From Vulcanisaeta distributa JCM 11213 (lineage in GTDB: Archaea > Thermoproteota > Thermoprotei > Thermoproteales > Thermocladiaceae), in the NCBI GenBank assembly GCA_001316125.1, contig BBCS01000001.1:558001-622000 (forward strand): a stretch of 64,000 nucleotides of DNA. Reading direction: 5' to 3'. Numbering within the stretch: the stretch's first letter is position 1; every line of letters starts with the position of its first letter. Of the stretch, positions 10,685 to 21,371 are shown piece after piece. Under the pieces are notes generated by a model, which was not told where the DNA came from, ran no database searches, and was given only the letters and a program-made list of their open reading frames with translations. Position numbers and translations under genes: made by a program.

Positions 10685-11218
10685 CTAAGCATTGCACATT
10701 GGTATAATTAATACCACTTTTAGTGTAATAAATGTCTCTATAAACGCAGCAACAATCAATAGAACTAATGATGGAAGTAAATACTTAATTAATGAATCCT
10801 TTAATGAAATTACATGTAAGCTAAAATACTCATAGCCTCCCACACCCGCCAATGCATATCCAGCCAATTCCAATAAACCATGCGGTAAAATTCCCAGGAC
10901 TGCGCAGATCGGCATTAATGGAGATAGTAAAAGACCATTAACAAAACCAGCAATAAACATGACCACGTATTGAATAAATTCATTAAAACCAAGCAGAAAA
11001 ATTATGATTGAAAATTGAGAATTCTTAATTAATATTATATCGAATGATGCTAATCCAGGCTTAATGAATGGCTTATTGATTTCATGATTAATCATCACCA
11101 TCTTATTAAATGGGAATAAAAACTCATGAAAAACAAAATAACTTACGAGAAGACCTGAGGTAAAAGCAAAAATGTAACTTAACGCTTCATATAATAATCG
11201 CTTTCTCATATTAATCAC
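10685..11218 (-). CDS. SpoIIM/DUF95-family membrane protein
   Basis: 177 residues, mostly hydrophobic, with about five membrane helices (roughly residues 10-30, 65-85, 88-110, 115-135 and 148-172). The segment GILPHGLLELAGYALAGVGG matches the SpoIIM/DUF95 hallmark (PHG-x-x-E-x-x-A). In bacteria this family is a constant component of circular bacteriocin clusters and of sporulation; archaeal members are mostly uncharacterised. It overlaps the end of the upstream M48 protease gene by eight bases, so it is translationally coupled and probably works with it. Base composition is visibly more AT-rich than in the flanking genes. Convergent with PaREP1, 17 bases apart. Confidence 0.75.
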   Translation of the reverse strand: MINMRKRLLYEALSYIFAFTSGLLVSYFVFHEFLFPFNKMVMINHEINKPFIKPGLASFDIILIKNSQFSIIIFLLGFNEFIQYVVMFIAGFVNGLLLSPLMPICAVLGILPHGLLELAGYALAGVGGYEYFSLHVISLKDSLIKYLLPSLVLLIVAAFIETFITLKVVLIIPMCNA

Positions 11219-12702
11219 TTAAAACTAACGGTACCCTCATATAATGAACCATTAATATTAAGATGTATTGAATGACAAGTGAAATAGCAAAGAATACAGC
11301 AAATGAAATAATTAAGTAAATAAATGACTTGATATTAAGTCCAACATAATAATTAATAATTAGCAACATCATTAATAAATACAATACAATCAATAAGTAC
11401 TGATTAATACCGTAAAAGGTAAACCCCCCCATCACGGCTAAGTAAAGCCCAGCAGTGAGCGTTGAAATATTCAACAAACCCCCTCTCGGTTAAAATATGG
11501 CCAAGAAGTAATCTGGCGATAGGCCTTAAAATTAGGCCTAAAAGCATGGTCAATACCATAGAGCCTAAGATGGACCCTGTGTATGTAAGTAGCGTGAAAT
11601 ACGTGATTAAATTCATGCTATTAATTAGAGGAATAGCACGACTAACGTAAACTATGGTCATTATGGAAGCCGTTAAAAGCGAAAATAGAAGTGGAAACTC
11701 CCAAACAGCATGCGGCGCAATTGCATCACCGTACATTAAAACGAGATCCCGCCTACCAGTATGGAGTGACTTGCTAGACCATGGCGCCTTTTCTACGGAT
11801 GAAACACCATATGTCGACCTCAATGCAGCAGATATATAATTTAGTGCATTACTGCCATAGACCTTGAACATCGCCCTATCAGCATTAACCTCACAAACCC
11901 TAAATAAGACCAGAGGCATTAGAATCATAAAAGGGAGTATAATGTACGTAAAAAGTGGAAAAACATTACTTGGCATAAGCTGTAAATATACGGGCACGGC
12001 AAAAACTGAACTTAATACTATAGGTACGTGCTTACCATGCAAATGCTGAGCTTCATGAACCAGTATACCTCTACTAACCTCATCAACATCATCACTCATA
12101 GACCTCATAATGATGAAGCCCTTATATACACCGCCAAAAGCCATACCACCATAGTTAGGATGCCTAAATAACCATATAGTCAGGTAATTACTACCGCGGG
12201 TAATAAAAGGCGCATTCACCCGACCAATAACGGCATAAATAATTAATTCAGCGGCAGCTGAAATGGCGAAAATCAGTAAGAAGGAGATGCCGTAAGAAAT
12301 TACGAACAATACGTATAACGATACTAACGATGTTGAAGGTAAAATATGACCTATAAAACCTCTAATGACATTTAAGAAATAAGGAAATACCGCCACGATA
12401 ATTATCACATAGAGTATAAACATCATACCTACATAAGCGAAGTACGTAAGGAAGGCCAATCTTCCTGATGATTTACCCTTCTCCGTTAAGTTGATGTAAT
12501 AGCTATGCAATGACACATATATTACAAGAAATAAAAGTGTTGGATAAGCAACGTAATTATATATTATGGAGATAACGCCTTTACCTCCGGAAATAATATT
12601 TAAAGACATCATTATGACGAAGATTATAATTGCTAAGGATAATATAATTATATCTTGTTTATTTTTATTTAATTTTGAATTCTGATTTAACATCCTTACC
12701 AC
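11211..12702 (-). CDS. M48-family membrane zinc metallopeptidase
   Basis: About 497 residues after joining two frames. The zinc site HEAQH in GILVHEAQHLHGKH (about residue 215) is the M48/HtpX/Ste24-type HExxH; a downstream Glu in CEVNADRAMFK is a plausible third ligand. There are four membrane helices before the catalytic site and several after it, so the active site should face the cytosol or membrane interface. The break lies on a C5 run at 11479-11483: four would give LTERGLLNISTLTAGL and carry the frame to TAA at 11211. The gene begins directly after the stop of the small peptide gene (12703) and overlaps the SpoIIM-like gene, so the three form an operon. Likely role: processing of the small peptide or of membrane proteins. 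Confidence 0.8.
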
Positions 12703-12948
12703 TTACAATACGCCAATAAGTCCAAGCGTGCAATCTAATTTTGCAGCCCCCCCAATATCATGAGTATAAGCATCATATAAGCATGTAGAAGCCCATATAG
12801 CGTATGCGACCCCCCCAAATGCAACGAGCCCGATGCCTGTCTCTGCAGCTGCTGCGGCAACCAATGGCATTATTATTGTTGGCATTAGTAGTATTATTGC
12901 TAACGCCAGCCCTGCTATAGCTAGATCTCTTCTTAGTTCATCTTTCAT
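12703..12948 (-). CDS. Small secreted hydrophobic peptide precursor (bacteriocin-like candidate)
   Basis: 81 residues with no family I recognise. A basic N-terminus (MKDELRRD) precedes a hydrophobic leader (about 9-30) ending in AAAAA, where a signal-peptidase type cut after residue 35 would be expected. The remaining 46 residues, beginning ETGIGLVAFG, are hydrophobic, low in charge, and hold two cysteines (56 and 73). Two of the Gly residues come from G7 runs (12747-12753 and 12810-12816) and may be artefacts. A GGTGAG ribosome binding site lies within the run at 12956-12962, just before the ATG. It is the first gene of an operon with an M48 protease and a SpoIIM/DUF95 protein, a gene content reminiscent of bacteriocin maturation clusters. 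The function is inference. Confidence 0.6.
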   Translation of the reverse strand: MKDELRRDLAIAGLALAIILLMPTIIMPLVAAAAAETGIGLVAFGGVAYAIWASTCLYDAYTHDIGGAAKLDCTLGLIGVL

Positions 12949-12963
12949 ATTCTCACCCCCCCA

Positions 12964-13247
12964 TAATTAGTTTATTTTATCTAATATATATATTACTGTT
13001 TCGGTAGTTATAAGATAATATTTAATATTTAGGTCTTATTTATTAATATTTATTTTATTTCTTTTATGATTTAATAGAAAATTATTTAATAGTTTTTCGG
13101 ATAAATCTTAATTATTTTGTAATGTTTATGGAATATTTTGAGCAGTGTTTTTCAATCGTTATCTTCGGCGTTTTGAATGCTCTTAACGTATATTAATATT
13201 TTTATGATTGTGATGTGATTTAGTGGGTAAGGTTGTGGTGATGTGTA
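12964..13247. promoter_or_regulatory. Very AT-rich divergent promoter region
   Basis: About 285 bases between the peptide operon (leftward) and FAU-1 (rightward). Composition is strikingly AT-rich with many TATTTA/TTTAAT elements (for example around 12975-13100), so several TATA boxes are possible for either direction and I cannot choose one. The FAU-1 start is preceded by GTGGTGATG at 13234-13242, a plausible ribosome binding site. Confidence 0.45.
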
Positions 13248-14710
13248 ATGGATCACATCAGTGGTTATAGGGTTAGGATTAGGGGGGGTAAGTATGCCAC
13301 TGCCATTAGTAAGTTGGCGCTTGATCTTGGTTATACCATTGTTCAGGCCTCTGATGTGATAATCAGTAGGTTTAATATTAATGTTGATAATTCCGCGCCT
13401 GACGTCACGATTAAGGACTCTGAGAGGGTCCCTGGGGCGTTGACTGTAATGGGTAGGTGTGGTGTGGTTAATGATGTTGTTAATAACCTGCTTAGGGTTG
13501 TTGAGGAGGAGGCGTTAATCTGGAGGTCTGTGGTCCCTCTTCATAGGGTCGTCATGGGCATCGTTAACATCATTAATGGTGATTACTTCGTTGATGTTGG
13601 TAATGGCGTTAAGGCTATACTCAGGGCGCCGGGTGGCGTGTATAGTGATGGTGATGTTATTCCCGTCGTTATAAGTAGGACTAGGGTTTACCCAAGTGAT
13701 GAGTTGGTAGCTATGCCCGGCGTTAGGGTTGATACTGAGTACGTATCTATAGTGCCGGGTAGTGGTACCGTATTATTCAGTAGGCATATCAGGATTATGA
13801 GGTTAGGCAGACGTTGCTTAAGGTTGGTCTTAAGTACGTTGGTAGGTTGAGAGGCTATAGTATTAAGTGGAGGAGTAGTGCTCAGTTCCTAAGTGAGGAT
13901 GAGGCTGTTAAGGAAATTGAGAGAGCGATAGATACGCTTAATGAGGTTGAGTCGGCTAGTAAGTCGTCGGCTCCGTACACGGTGCTCCAGGATGGTGAGT
14001 GCATCGTTGAGGTTATGCTTAATGGTAGGGCTAAGATCTTGCTCGATAATGTTAGGAATAACGTTATGCCGACAATAATGGGTCATCACACGTATAAGAC
14101 CTTAAAGCGGAACACCGCGTTGTTGGATCTCGTTGAGGCATTGCTTGGTCGCTGTAACGATAGGGCTGGGTTTAGTGTTGAGTTCATGAGGCAGTTAATG
14201 AGTAGGAGGTATAGGGTTGGTATTGTGCATATTAAGCCAGGTGGTGAGGTCATTAAGCTTGGTAATGCCGATGTGCTTAAGCTTGAGCCTGACGATATTG
14301 TTTTATTGCGTAGGTTGAGGGGGGGTGGTGGTTACCTTGATGGTCTCGGTATTCCAAAGGAGGAGGGTGACATGGCAATAACTTGCTCCGCAATTAATAA
14401 TGAATACCTAACCCACGTCTACGTTGATCATGCATGGAGACCCAAGGGCATTTACATAAATGTTAATACACCCATAGAATTCACCGGCAGTAATATCCTC
14501 TACATAGACCTTGTGGTCGATGTCGTTAAGAGGTGGGATTCCAGCGAGGCCAGGGTTATTGATTATGATGAATTTATGACGTATGTGAACATGAACGTAA
14601 TACCAAGTAAGTTGAGGGCTAGGGTTGAGAAATTGATAAGTGATTTGCTGGTGAGTGCCCATAAGCTTGGTGAGGAGTGCCTTAGTAAGGCTAGGGAGCT
14701 GGCTGGGTGA
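13248..14710 (+). CDS. FAU-1 family RNA-binding protein / probable ribonuclease
   Basis: About 487 residues. FAU-1 proteins carry an S1-like/RNase G-like N-terminal region and a C-terminal DUF402-type domain; the Pyrococcus member binds AU-rich RNA and acts in 5S rRNA processing. Seen here: YRVRIRGKYATAISKLALDL at the start (one Gly extra from G7 at 13272-13278), a central KVGLKYVGRLRGYSIKWRSSA stretch and acidic residues in the C-terminal half. The frame breaks near 13797, where a missing G turns AGGGATTAT into AGGATTAT; restoring it gives HIRDYEVRQTLLKVG. A further G7 run lies at 14319-14325. Ends two bases from the convergent aIF6 gene. Confidence 0.8.
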
Positions 14711-14712
14711 TC

Positions 14713-15392
14713 CTACACACCACCGAATACCTGCATTATCCTCACTATTTCGAAACCAGTGGTGTCACTACCCACTAAGCCACCATTATTATTAACCACA
14801 AGCCCACCCCTAAGGAAACTCCTACCTCTATTAACCGTGCCCACATTTACGGTTAACCCGAAGTAATCCTTTACCTTCCTCACATCCTCATCCTTAGCCT
14901 CAGGGCTTAGTAAGACGCCTTATCATTAGCCACCGCAATTGAGCCCACCAGGTAAGTACCGCAAACCTCGTCTACGATTACCTCCGTGCCTAATGTATCC
15001 CTTATCAACCCTACGTACTCCTTCTCAATTATTGGTGATACTATGGTCTTCCTATTATTCGTCAGTATTAAGTTGGCAATGGCTGTGTATCTTGTGCGTA
15101 TTATCGATACGTTAAGGCCATTCTTTTTCAATTCATTTACCTCATCCTCAGTAACTATGCTCGGCACCAACACCCCATTATCATTACCAACCATGAAAAT
15201 GCCTATTAACGGCGACTTAGCAAGTGATGCCTTAAGAACACTCGTACCAAGTGTATCCCTTATTGAATTAACGACTTTATCGGGGACATCCATCGGCACT
15301 ATTGTCAGGGTATTGTTTGTAAATATATAAACACCTATTGTTGATGTCCCATAAATACTCAATGGTGCAACCTCAAATCTACGCTTACTCAT
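14713..15392 (-). CDS. Translation initiation factor 6 (aIF6)
   Basis: Ribosome anti-association factor that binds the 50S subunit; about 226 residues, the usual length, built of five pentein repeats. Seen: SIYGTSTIGVYIFTNN at the start, repeated RDTLGTxV segments in two repeats, and after the break the highly conserved GTVNRGRSFL stretch. The frame breaks near 14922, where AAGGGCGTC has lost one G; restoring it gives ANDKGVLLSPEAKDED and the frame continues to TAG at 14713. ATG at 15392 (MSKRRFEVAPL) is preferred to the TTG at 15413. Convergent with FAU-1, another RNA/ribosome-related gene. Confidence 0.92.
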
Positions 15393-15436
15393 TCCTCTCG
15401 ACTCTCCAAACAACTTAACAACTATTTAAATAATTA

Positions 15437-16483
15437 TTATGGGTTATACGGTACGGCCCCCATCCCAGGAAGTCCGGATATGTATATTCCCGCGACAAGC
15501 AGCGCTATTAGTAATGCAACAGCTATATAATCAGTCCTACTCATCCTAATATCCCTATAATACGTTCTCCTCCTATAAGCCCTGAAAGCCCTTATGTCCG
15601 CGGCAATTGCTATCTGCCTGGCATCCCTAAGTGTCAGTATTACAATGCTCACGAGCGCCATAACCACAACCCTAATTATGAACAGCGACTCAGCAATGAA
15701 CCTTATCGGATTTTTACTCCTAGGTCTAAAGTCAACCCCCCTAGCCTTCAATGAATTAAGGACCACCATGGAGTTCTCGAGAACCTTAGGCACAGAGCTA
15801 ACAGCCAAAAGCAGCGTGAACCCAAGCTCGATGGGTAACCCACTCTTCTCGAGGGATCTAAGTATGTCTGATGGTGGAGTACTGAATATGAGTAGTAAGC
15901 CGGAGGCTATTGCGGCCACGGCTCTAAATGTTATCTGCAGACCATATATGATGCCCTCCCATGTCAAACCAACTGGGTTATTGACATAGCCTAGGTAAGG
16001 CACATAGAACGTTCCTGACCCCTGGGTTATCCCTAGGACTGCAAGGGACTGTGGAAATACGTATAGGAATGTCACGTGATGGAATATTATTTGTAGGTAG
16101 GAGTACGGTGCAAATATTGACTCAGTCCATGCGGTTCCTATGAATGAGGCAAGTATGAGCGGTAGTGCAACCCTGAGCTTCTCCTTAACATTGCTCAATA
16201 ACGCGTATAGTGCCATGACGGCTATAAACATTATTGCCGATATCCACCAAATCGTTATCGCGGCAACGGTAGTAACTATTATCGAGAGTAGAATCTTCGT
16301 TCTGGGGGGGTCCATCCTATAGATTATCGACTTACCCTCAATGAATCTAAATAACGACATGTAACCTTGGAAGCCAATGAGCTTGAATATCAGGTAAACG
16401 ACCAATACAGGTCCATAAAATAGTATTACCAATGTTATTATCCAGTTAATGACTGGGTTATACAGTACTTGACTAAGCAGCAT
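15437..16483 (-). CDS. ECF transporter T component (EcfT/CbiQ family)
   Basis: 348 residues with six or more membrane helices. Transmits ATP hydrolysis from the paired ABC ATPases to a substrate-binding S component to import a vitamin or metal. The family shows in YRMDPRTKILLSI (written with an extra Pro because of a G7 run at 16305-16311) and in the cytoplasmic coupling helices containing LKARGVDFRPRSK, which holds the first A-R-G coupling motif. A second coupling motif IRAFRAYRRR lies near the C-terminus. It overlaps the downstream end of the ATPase gene by 11 bases, so it is the last gene of the operon ecfS-like, extra membrane protein, ecfA, ecfT. Confidence 0.88.
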   Translation of the reverse strand: MLLSQVLYNPVINWIITLVILFYGPVLVVYLIFKLIGFQGYMSLFRFIEGKSIIYRMDPPRTKILLSIIVTTVAAITIWWISAIMFIAVMALYALLSNVKEKLRVALPLILASFIGTAWTESIFAPYSYLQIIFHHVTFLYVFPQSLAVLGITQGSGTFYVPYLGYVNNPVGLTWEGIIYGLQITFRAVAAIASGLLLIFSTPPSDILRSLEKSGLPIELGFTLLLAVSSVPKVLENSMVVLNSLKARGVDFRPRSKNPIRFIAESLFIIRVVVMALVSIVILTLRDARQIAIAADIRAFRAYRRRTYYRDIRMSRTDYIAVALLIALLVAGIYISGLPGMGAVPYNP

Positions 16484-18139
16484 TCACCCTCACCCTCCTA
16501 ATACTCGCCGTTGGCTTACCTATGCTCCTCGTGACCTCGAAGACCTGTGGTGGCGATATGCCCCACTCGGGATGTTTATGCGATTCCTCAAAAACCTCCT
16601 CAGGCGTTCCACTGAATGTCACTGCACCATCATACATAACAAAGGCCTTATCACTGTATTCCCCAACTTGTCTCATATTATGCGTAACCATGACAAGTGT
16701 CATACCCCTCTCCTCCTTAATTGTCAATATTAAGTCCATTAAGGCCGTACTCACCTCATTATCAAGACCCCCCCTGGTTGGCTCATCAAGTATTAAAATC
16801 CTCGGCTCAGCACGAGTACCGAAGCAACACTAACAAGTCTCCTCTGCCCCACGGAAAGCTTATGCGGGCTTTGGCTTAGTAAGTCGTTGATACCTAGGTA
16901 ATTAACCACCCTCTTAATCCTATCCTCGGCTTCCTTGCCACGAATACCAGCCAACTTAAGCGTAAATTCTAACTCACTCTTAACAGTGCTCGAGAAGAGC
17001 ATTTGGTCAGGGTCCTGAAACACGTAGCCAATTAACCTAACCCTATCCTTACCAACAAGTTTTGTCGAGTCATAATTAAATATCTGAATACTGCCACTAC
17101 TCGGCTTATAAATGCCTGCGAGTAGGTACATTAATGTTGACTTACCGCTACCATTAGGACCTACCACGCTGATCACATCGCCATCATGGATTACTAAGTT
17201 AACACCCTTTAGAACCTCATGCGTACTACCTGGGTAAGTGAATCTCACATTATTTACCGAAATGGCAACTTCACCATCATCCTCTTCATGCTTACTAACA
17301 ACGTTTAACTTATCGGCAGCACCAAATTCTAGGAATTCATCAACGGATATTGGGTAATAATCTGCATTCTTATTGATCATCCTATAAAGCGTAGTTACCT
17401 GAGGCTCCTCAACACCTAATTTTGTTAAGTCCTTGGCTACGGCTCTGTGCGGCTCATCGTCAATGTATATTGTCCCATCCCTAAGGCCAATAATCCTATC
17501 CACCAGGCCTATAACCCTCTCAACCCTGTGCTCACTCATGATTATTGTTAATCCCTCATCATTCAGCTTCTTAACAAGGTTAAAGATCTGCTCGGCACCT
17601 ATCGAGTCGAGCATCGACGTTGGTTCATCGAGTATTAAAATCCGGGGGGGCCTAACCGCGAGAACACCCGCAATGACAAGCCTCTGTTTCTCACCACCAC
17701 TTAGTAGGAATGTTGGGTGCTTCATCTTATGAAGTAGATTAACTAATTTTAACGACTCAACAACCCTCCTCCTCATCTCCTCAGGCTCAACAGCCCTATT
17801 CTCAAGCCCAAAGGCCACATCATCATCGACAATCAATGAGAATATTTGACTCTCCGGTATTTGATAAACTGTGCCAACAATCATGGCCATCTCATGGACG
17901 GGCATCTTCCTAGGGTCACGACCAGCAACATTGATCGAACCCCCCCTAACCGTTGCATTTATTATATTTGGTATAACGCCATTAATCACATTGAGCAATG
18001 TGGACTTCCCAGAGCCTGTCCTACCCACGAGAAGTACGAACTCGCCCTCCTCAATCTCGAGAGACAATCCCTTAAGAACGGGCTTATCAGAACCAAAATA
18101 ACGAACAAATAAGTTATTAATTTTAATGATTTTCGCCAT
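16473..18139 (-). CDS. Fused double ATPase of an ECF transporter (EcfA1-EcfA2)
   Basis: About 555 residues with two complete ABC ATPase modules in one chain. First module: GRTGSGKST (Walker A), LLSGGEKQRLV (signature), ILILDEPTSMLD (Walker B). Second module: GPNGSGKST, KLSVGQRRLVS (degenerate signature) and ILDEPTRGLD. The frame breaks near 16805, where a missing G hides LEPRILILDEPT. Two indicator motifs contain a spurious residue at seven-base runs: RPRILILD reads RPPRILILD (17644-17650) and EPTRGLD reads EPTRGGLD (16768-16774). Starts eight bases after the preceding membrane gene and overlaps ecfT, giving a four-gene operon. The transported substrate is not identifiable from this gene. Confidence 0.92.
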
Positions 18140-18147
18140 ACACCTCC

Positions 18148-18438
18148 CTAAGTCAGTACCTTCTTAATGTAGTAAATAAACGGCGACACCACAAGGCCAA
18201 GTACGGCACCAGCACCTATGCTGGCTATGGTCGTTATGAACCAAAAGCTTGGCGTGAATGAAATCCCAAGCACAAATGGTCCCCAAAAGCCCCCCCTCCA
18301 CCAGAATGGGTACGCCGTTGATATCGTAATGCCGCCAAGTAGTGCGTCAATTATGAATAACGCCCTGGCAGGCTTCAGCTCTTCCTCCATCTCCTCAGCA
18401 GTTACTGACTCACTATCCGCTGTCGTAGAACTATTCAC
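18148..18438 (-). CDS. Small membrane protein of the ECF operon
   Basis: 96 residues: a polar acidic N-terminus (about 1-25) and three hydrophobic helices (about 30-48, 52-70 and 74-92), no recognised domain. Its GTG start overlaps the stop of the preceding membrane gene in a GTGA arrangement at 18435-18438, next to an eight-C run (18450-18457). If that run is one or two bases wrong, the two genes would be a single protein of about 260 residues with eight helices, more typical of a large S component. I list them separately because the GTGA overlap is itself a normal coupling signal. Confidence 0.55.
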   Translation of the reverse strand: MNSSTTADSESVTAEEMEEELKPARALFIIDALLGGITISTAYPFWWRGGFWGPFVLGISFTPSFWFITTIASIGAGAVLGLVVSPFIYYIKKVLT

Positions 18439-18929
18439 GCTCTTAAAGACCCCCCCCTAAATGGCATCATGTAATACTTACCCCCCCTATAAATTAGCCA
18501 TAAATCAATTATCGCTGCATATGATGTAACCTCATAAATGAACCAGAAGGGCTCACCACCAAAGCCATAATGAATAATATCGGCTAAGAGAGTATAAATA
18601 ACCATTGTTAGTCCGGCCGAACCGGGCTTACCGACCAGGGCAGCAGCCAGCATCACTAAAAAGGTCTCACCAATTATTGGGTAATAGAAGTACGTGGTTA
18701 CCGTACCGACCTTAGGTATTAGCGGTGATATGAAGAAATTATAAACAATGAGAAGCGCAGCTATTAACGCTATATAAACGAAATCAATGGTCTTGAAATT
18801 ACCGAAGGGTCTACCCTCCTTTGGTCTCCAAGCCCATGCAAGTAGTGCGAAGTATAGCAAGGTCCATATGAGTATGACATACCAGGGTATTATGGTGTTC
18901 AAGTTAAAGTGTACGCTATTCCAAACCAT
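18435..18929 (-). CDS. Probable ECF transporter S component (substrate binding)
   Basis: 164 residues with five clear membrane helices (about 13-33, 48-68, 72-90, 96-116 and 130-150), first gene of the ECF operon. The position immediately before the fused ATPase and T component, and the size and topology, fit a substrate-specific S component. No family-specific substrate motif (biotin, thiamine, cobalt) is recognised. A GGTG ribosome binding site and a TTTTTAAATAAGG promoter element (18955-18967) lie upstream on the minus strand. Two Gly-Gly pairs near the C-terminus derive from runs of seven and eight bases and may be single Gly. Confidence 0.6.
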   Translation of the reverse strand: MVWNSVHFNLNTIIPWYVILIWTLLYFALLAWAWRPKEGRPFGNFKTIDFVYIALIAALLIVYNFFISPLIPKVGTVTTYFYYPIIGETFLVMLAAALVGKPGSAGLTMVIYTLLADIIHYGFGGEPFWFIYEVTSYAAIIDLWLIYRGGKYYMMPFRGGSLRA

Positions 18930-19068
18930 CTATTCACCAAAGGATATTGATGACCTTATTTAAAAAGATTTACGTAAATAATGTAATTATATTATCTAAA
19001 AAATTATATACCATAAGTATTATTTGAAAAATATCAAAAGCATGATAACACCATGAATTCGCTCAAGT

Positions 19069-20619
19069 TTAAGTAGGAAGATTAATACCAACTTCGTTAA
19101 CGTACTTAAGCAATAATGACTTAAGATTTTCCTCCTCAGCACCCGGAATTTTTATGTGACTCCAGGGTAGTTCGCCATTAAGTGGTTTCCATGAGTACAC
19201 GTACTTATTGAGTAAGTTCTCGTACTTCCTAAGTAATCTTCTCCAGGAGCCCCCCCTATCAAGATTCGTTAATGATGCCTCAAATATTAAGTTGCCAATG
19301 TCCCTATCACCAAGCGCTAGCAATGCCTGAACTTTGGCATCAAGCACATTATATGTTGAAAACTCATTATATGTTCGTGCATCCCTTAGAATTTTAATTC
19401 TATCGTTAATGACCTTATCATCAGCCATTGGCAACCACTGCAGTGGGGGGGTATGTGGCTTGGGTATCCATGGATTAACCGAAAGTGAATGTTTAATACC
19501 TAACCTCCTAAGTCTTGTTAATAGATTAATTATTGATTTTATGTCTTCATCACCTTCACCTGGTAACCCAACCATGAAGTAAAGCTTTAGATGATCAATA
19601 CCCACACTTACTGCGTCCATAGCTACCCTAACAACGTCATCGTCTGAAAATCCCTTACCCAATGCCTTTCTCAACCTTTCACTCGATTCAGGAGCTATTG
19701 TGAGAACCTTTGACCACCCTTTGCAATTAACCTAATAGTGTCCCTATCTAATGTGTCAACTCGTAGGGAGGGAACAGAAACACTAAGCCCTAGCTCATTT
19801 ACTAAAAAGTTGATTAATTCCTTAAAACCTGGATGATCAGTCACGGAGAGACCTATTAAGGATACCCCCCCATTAATTATTCCATCCCTACCCAATCCCT
19901 AAGTATCAATTCCTTAATAGAAACAATGTCAGCGAACCTAACAGGTCTGCCAACAAAGCCCTCCATACAGAATAGGCACCCCCTCGGACAGCCTCTCATA
20001 ACCTCGAGAACCGCTGGATTACTAAATATTGACTTAACACCGCCCATGCCTAGCTCGATTGCCGTATCATGAATTAACCTAATTGAGTATGAAAGATCCT
20101 TACGAATGCCTTAGTTACGATGTGCTTACCAATACTCGGCACGTAAAAACCCGTCGAACCCATATAACCATCAATATTCTTGCCATACTCCATATAATGA
20201 CTAATAAGTTGAGGAATTAGCGTCTCAGCATCACCAATGAGTATTATGTCGGCAAATGGCGCCATTGGCTCAGGGTTTGCCATTAATGTTGGCCCGCCTA
20301 ACACGATTAATGGATCATCAATACTCCTTTGGGAGTTATATGGGTTTATACCGCTTAGCTCCATCATCTTTAGTATACGTGGATAATCAAGTTCATAATG
20401 CACCGAGAATATCACTATGTCGAAATCCCTAAGTGATTTAGTTAGGGATTTACCGTCATCACCTATAAACACGAAGTCTGAATATACATTGGAATGTTCA
20501 TTTAATAGTTTCCTGATTATGTGTATTGATAATGATTGGAGGGCGACTCTGGCATTTGATGGGTAAGCAATGGCTACCTTAGTCATCCCCTTCCTGTAAG
20601 ATTTTTGGTAGGCGTTCAT
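19069..20619 (-). CDS. B12-binding-domain radical SAM protein
   Basis: About 515 residues. The N-terminal third is a Rossmann-like cobalamin-binding-type domain (VAIAYPSNARVALQSLSIHI, later LIVLGGPTLMANPEPMAPFADI and GDAE). After a frame break near 20095 the radical SAM cluster motif RGCPRGCLFC (C-x3-C-x2-C) appears at about 19985, and a second break near 19715 leads into SSERLRKALGKGFSDDD and HLKLYFMVGLPGEGDED, typical of the TIM barrel. Archaeal members of this group are uncharacterised; methylation or thioether chemistry on RNA or cofactors is known in relatives. The N-terminal domain lacks an obvious DxHxxG, so cobalamin may not be bound. ATG at 20586 is an alternative start. Follows the next gene by five bases. 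Confidence 0.8.
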
Positions 20620-20624
20620 CGGTA

Positions 20625-21248
20625 TTACGAGATTCCCTGGTATGTCTGCGACGGGCTAATTCTAACCCTGAGAATAACGAGTGGTTGATTGGAATCTCTT
20701 ATTTCCATTATCTTCTTTAGTAGCCTTAAGCGTATGCTCGTGATATTTGTTGATATTAATTTCAACGTACCATCCTTACCATACTCATTAATCAACTCAC
20801 TAAGTGTGGTCCTTAATATGAAGTCTGAAACCACATCAAGGCTACAAACCTCGTTCTGCCTTATTAATTCCACGATTATCTCTCTACGTAACTTATCAAT
20901 TAGGTTCTTAGGAATGCTCTTAAGTAGTTCGTCAGCATTAGACTGAGGATTAGCGTTGTTATTGTTCTCATTATTCAACTGCTCATTCTCACTAAAGACA
21001 AGCTTAACCCTCTGTCTCCACTTAATAACCCACCAATTAAACCATTCATCAACCATTTTCGTCACCTGCTCCTCATTTCTCAAAATCCTTTTACATAATT
21101 CATATGATGCATCATTATTACTCAAATTAAGCAATCCAAACTTATGTAATAAGTAATACCTCAAATCCTGGTAAGCATAGCCCGTTAGGAAATCCTGCTC
21201 ATTAGGATCTAAGTCCCAAGGCAGGGAGTTAATCCGTTGTTGAATCAT
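20625..21248 (-). CDS. Hypothetical protein upstream of the radical SAM gene
   Basis: 207 residues, not recognised. Predominantly helical and charged, with a low-complexity Asn stretch around residue 95 (NNENNNNANPQSN) separating two helical halves. A WFNWWVIKWRQR aromatic-basic segment could contact nucleic acid or a membrane surface. ATG start at 21248. It ends five bases before the radical SAM gene, so the two are almost certainly one operon and may act together, for instance as enzyme and substrate-handling partner; the role is not deducible. A C6 run (21273-21278) lies in its leader. Confidence 0.6.
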   Translation of the reverse strand: MIQQRINSLPWDLDPNEQDFLTGYAYQDLRYYLLHKFGLLNLSNNDASYELCKRILRNEEQVTKMVDEWFNWWVIKWRQRVKLVFSENEQLNNENNNNANPQSNADELLKSIPKNLIDKLRREIIVELIRQNEVCSLDVVSDFILRTTLSELINEYGKDGTLKLISTNITSIRLRLLKKIMEIRDSNQPLVILRVRISPSQTYQGIS

Positions 21249-21371
21249 TGAGATTAACTTACGTTCACCAAACCCCCCTCCCTGCAGGCTATGTCGATAT
21301 CGAAATATGCCACAAAACTCCCGTATGTATATTATTTTATTTATTATTTAAACATTTGGTCCATGTTATGT

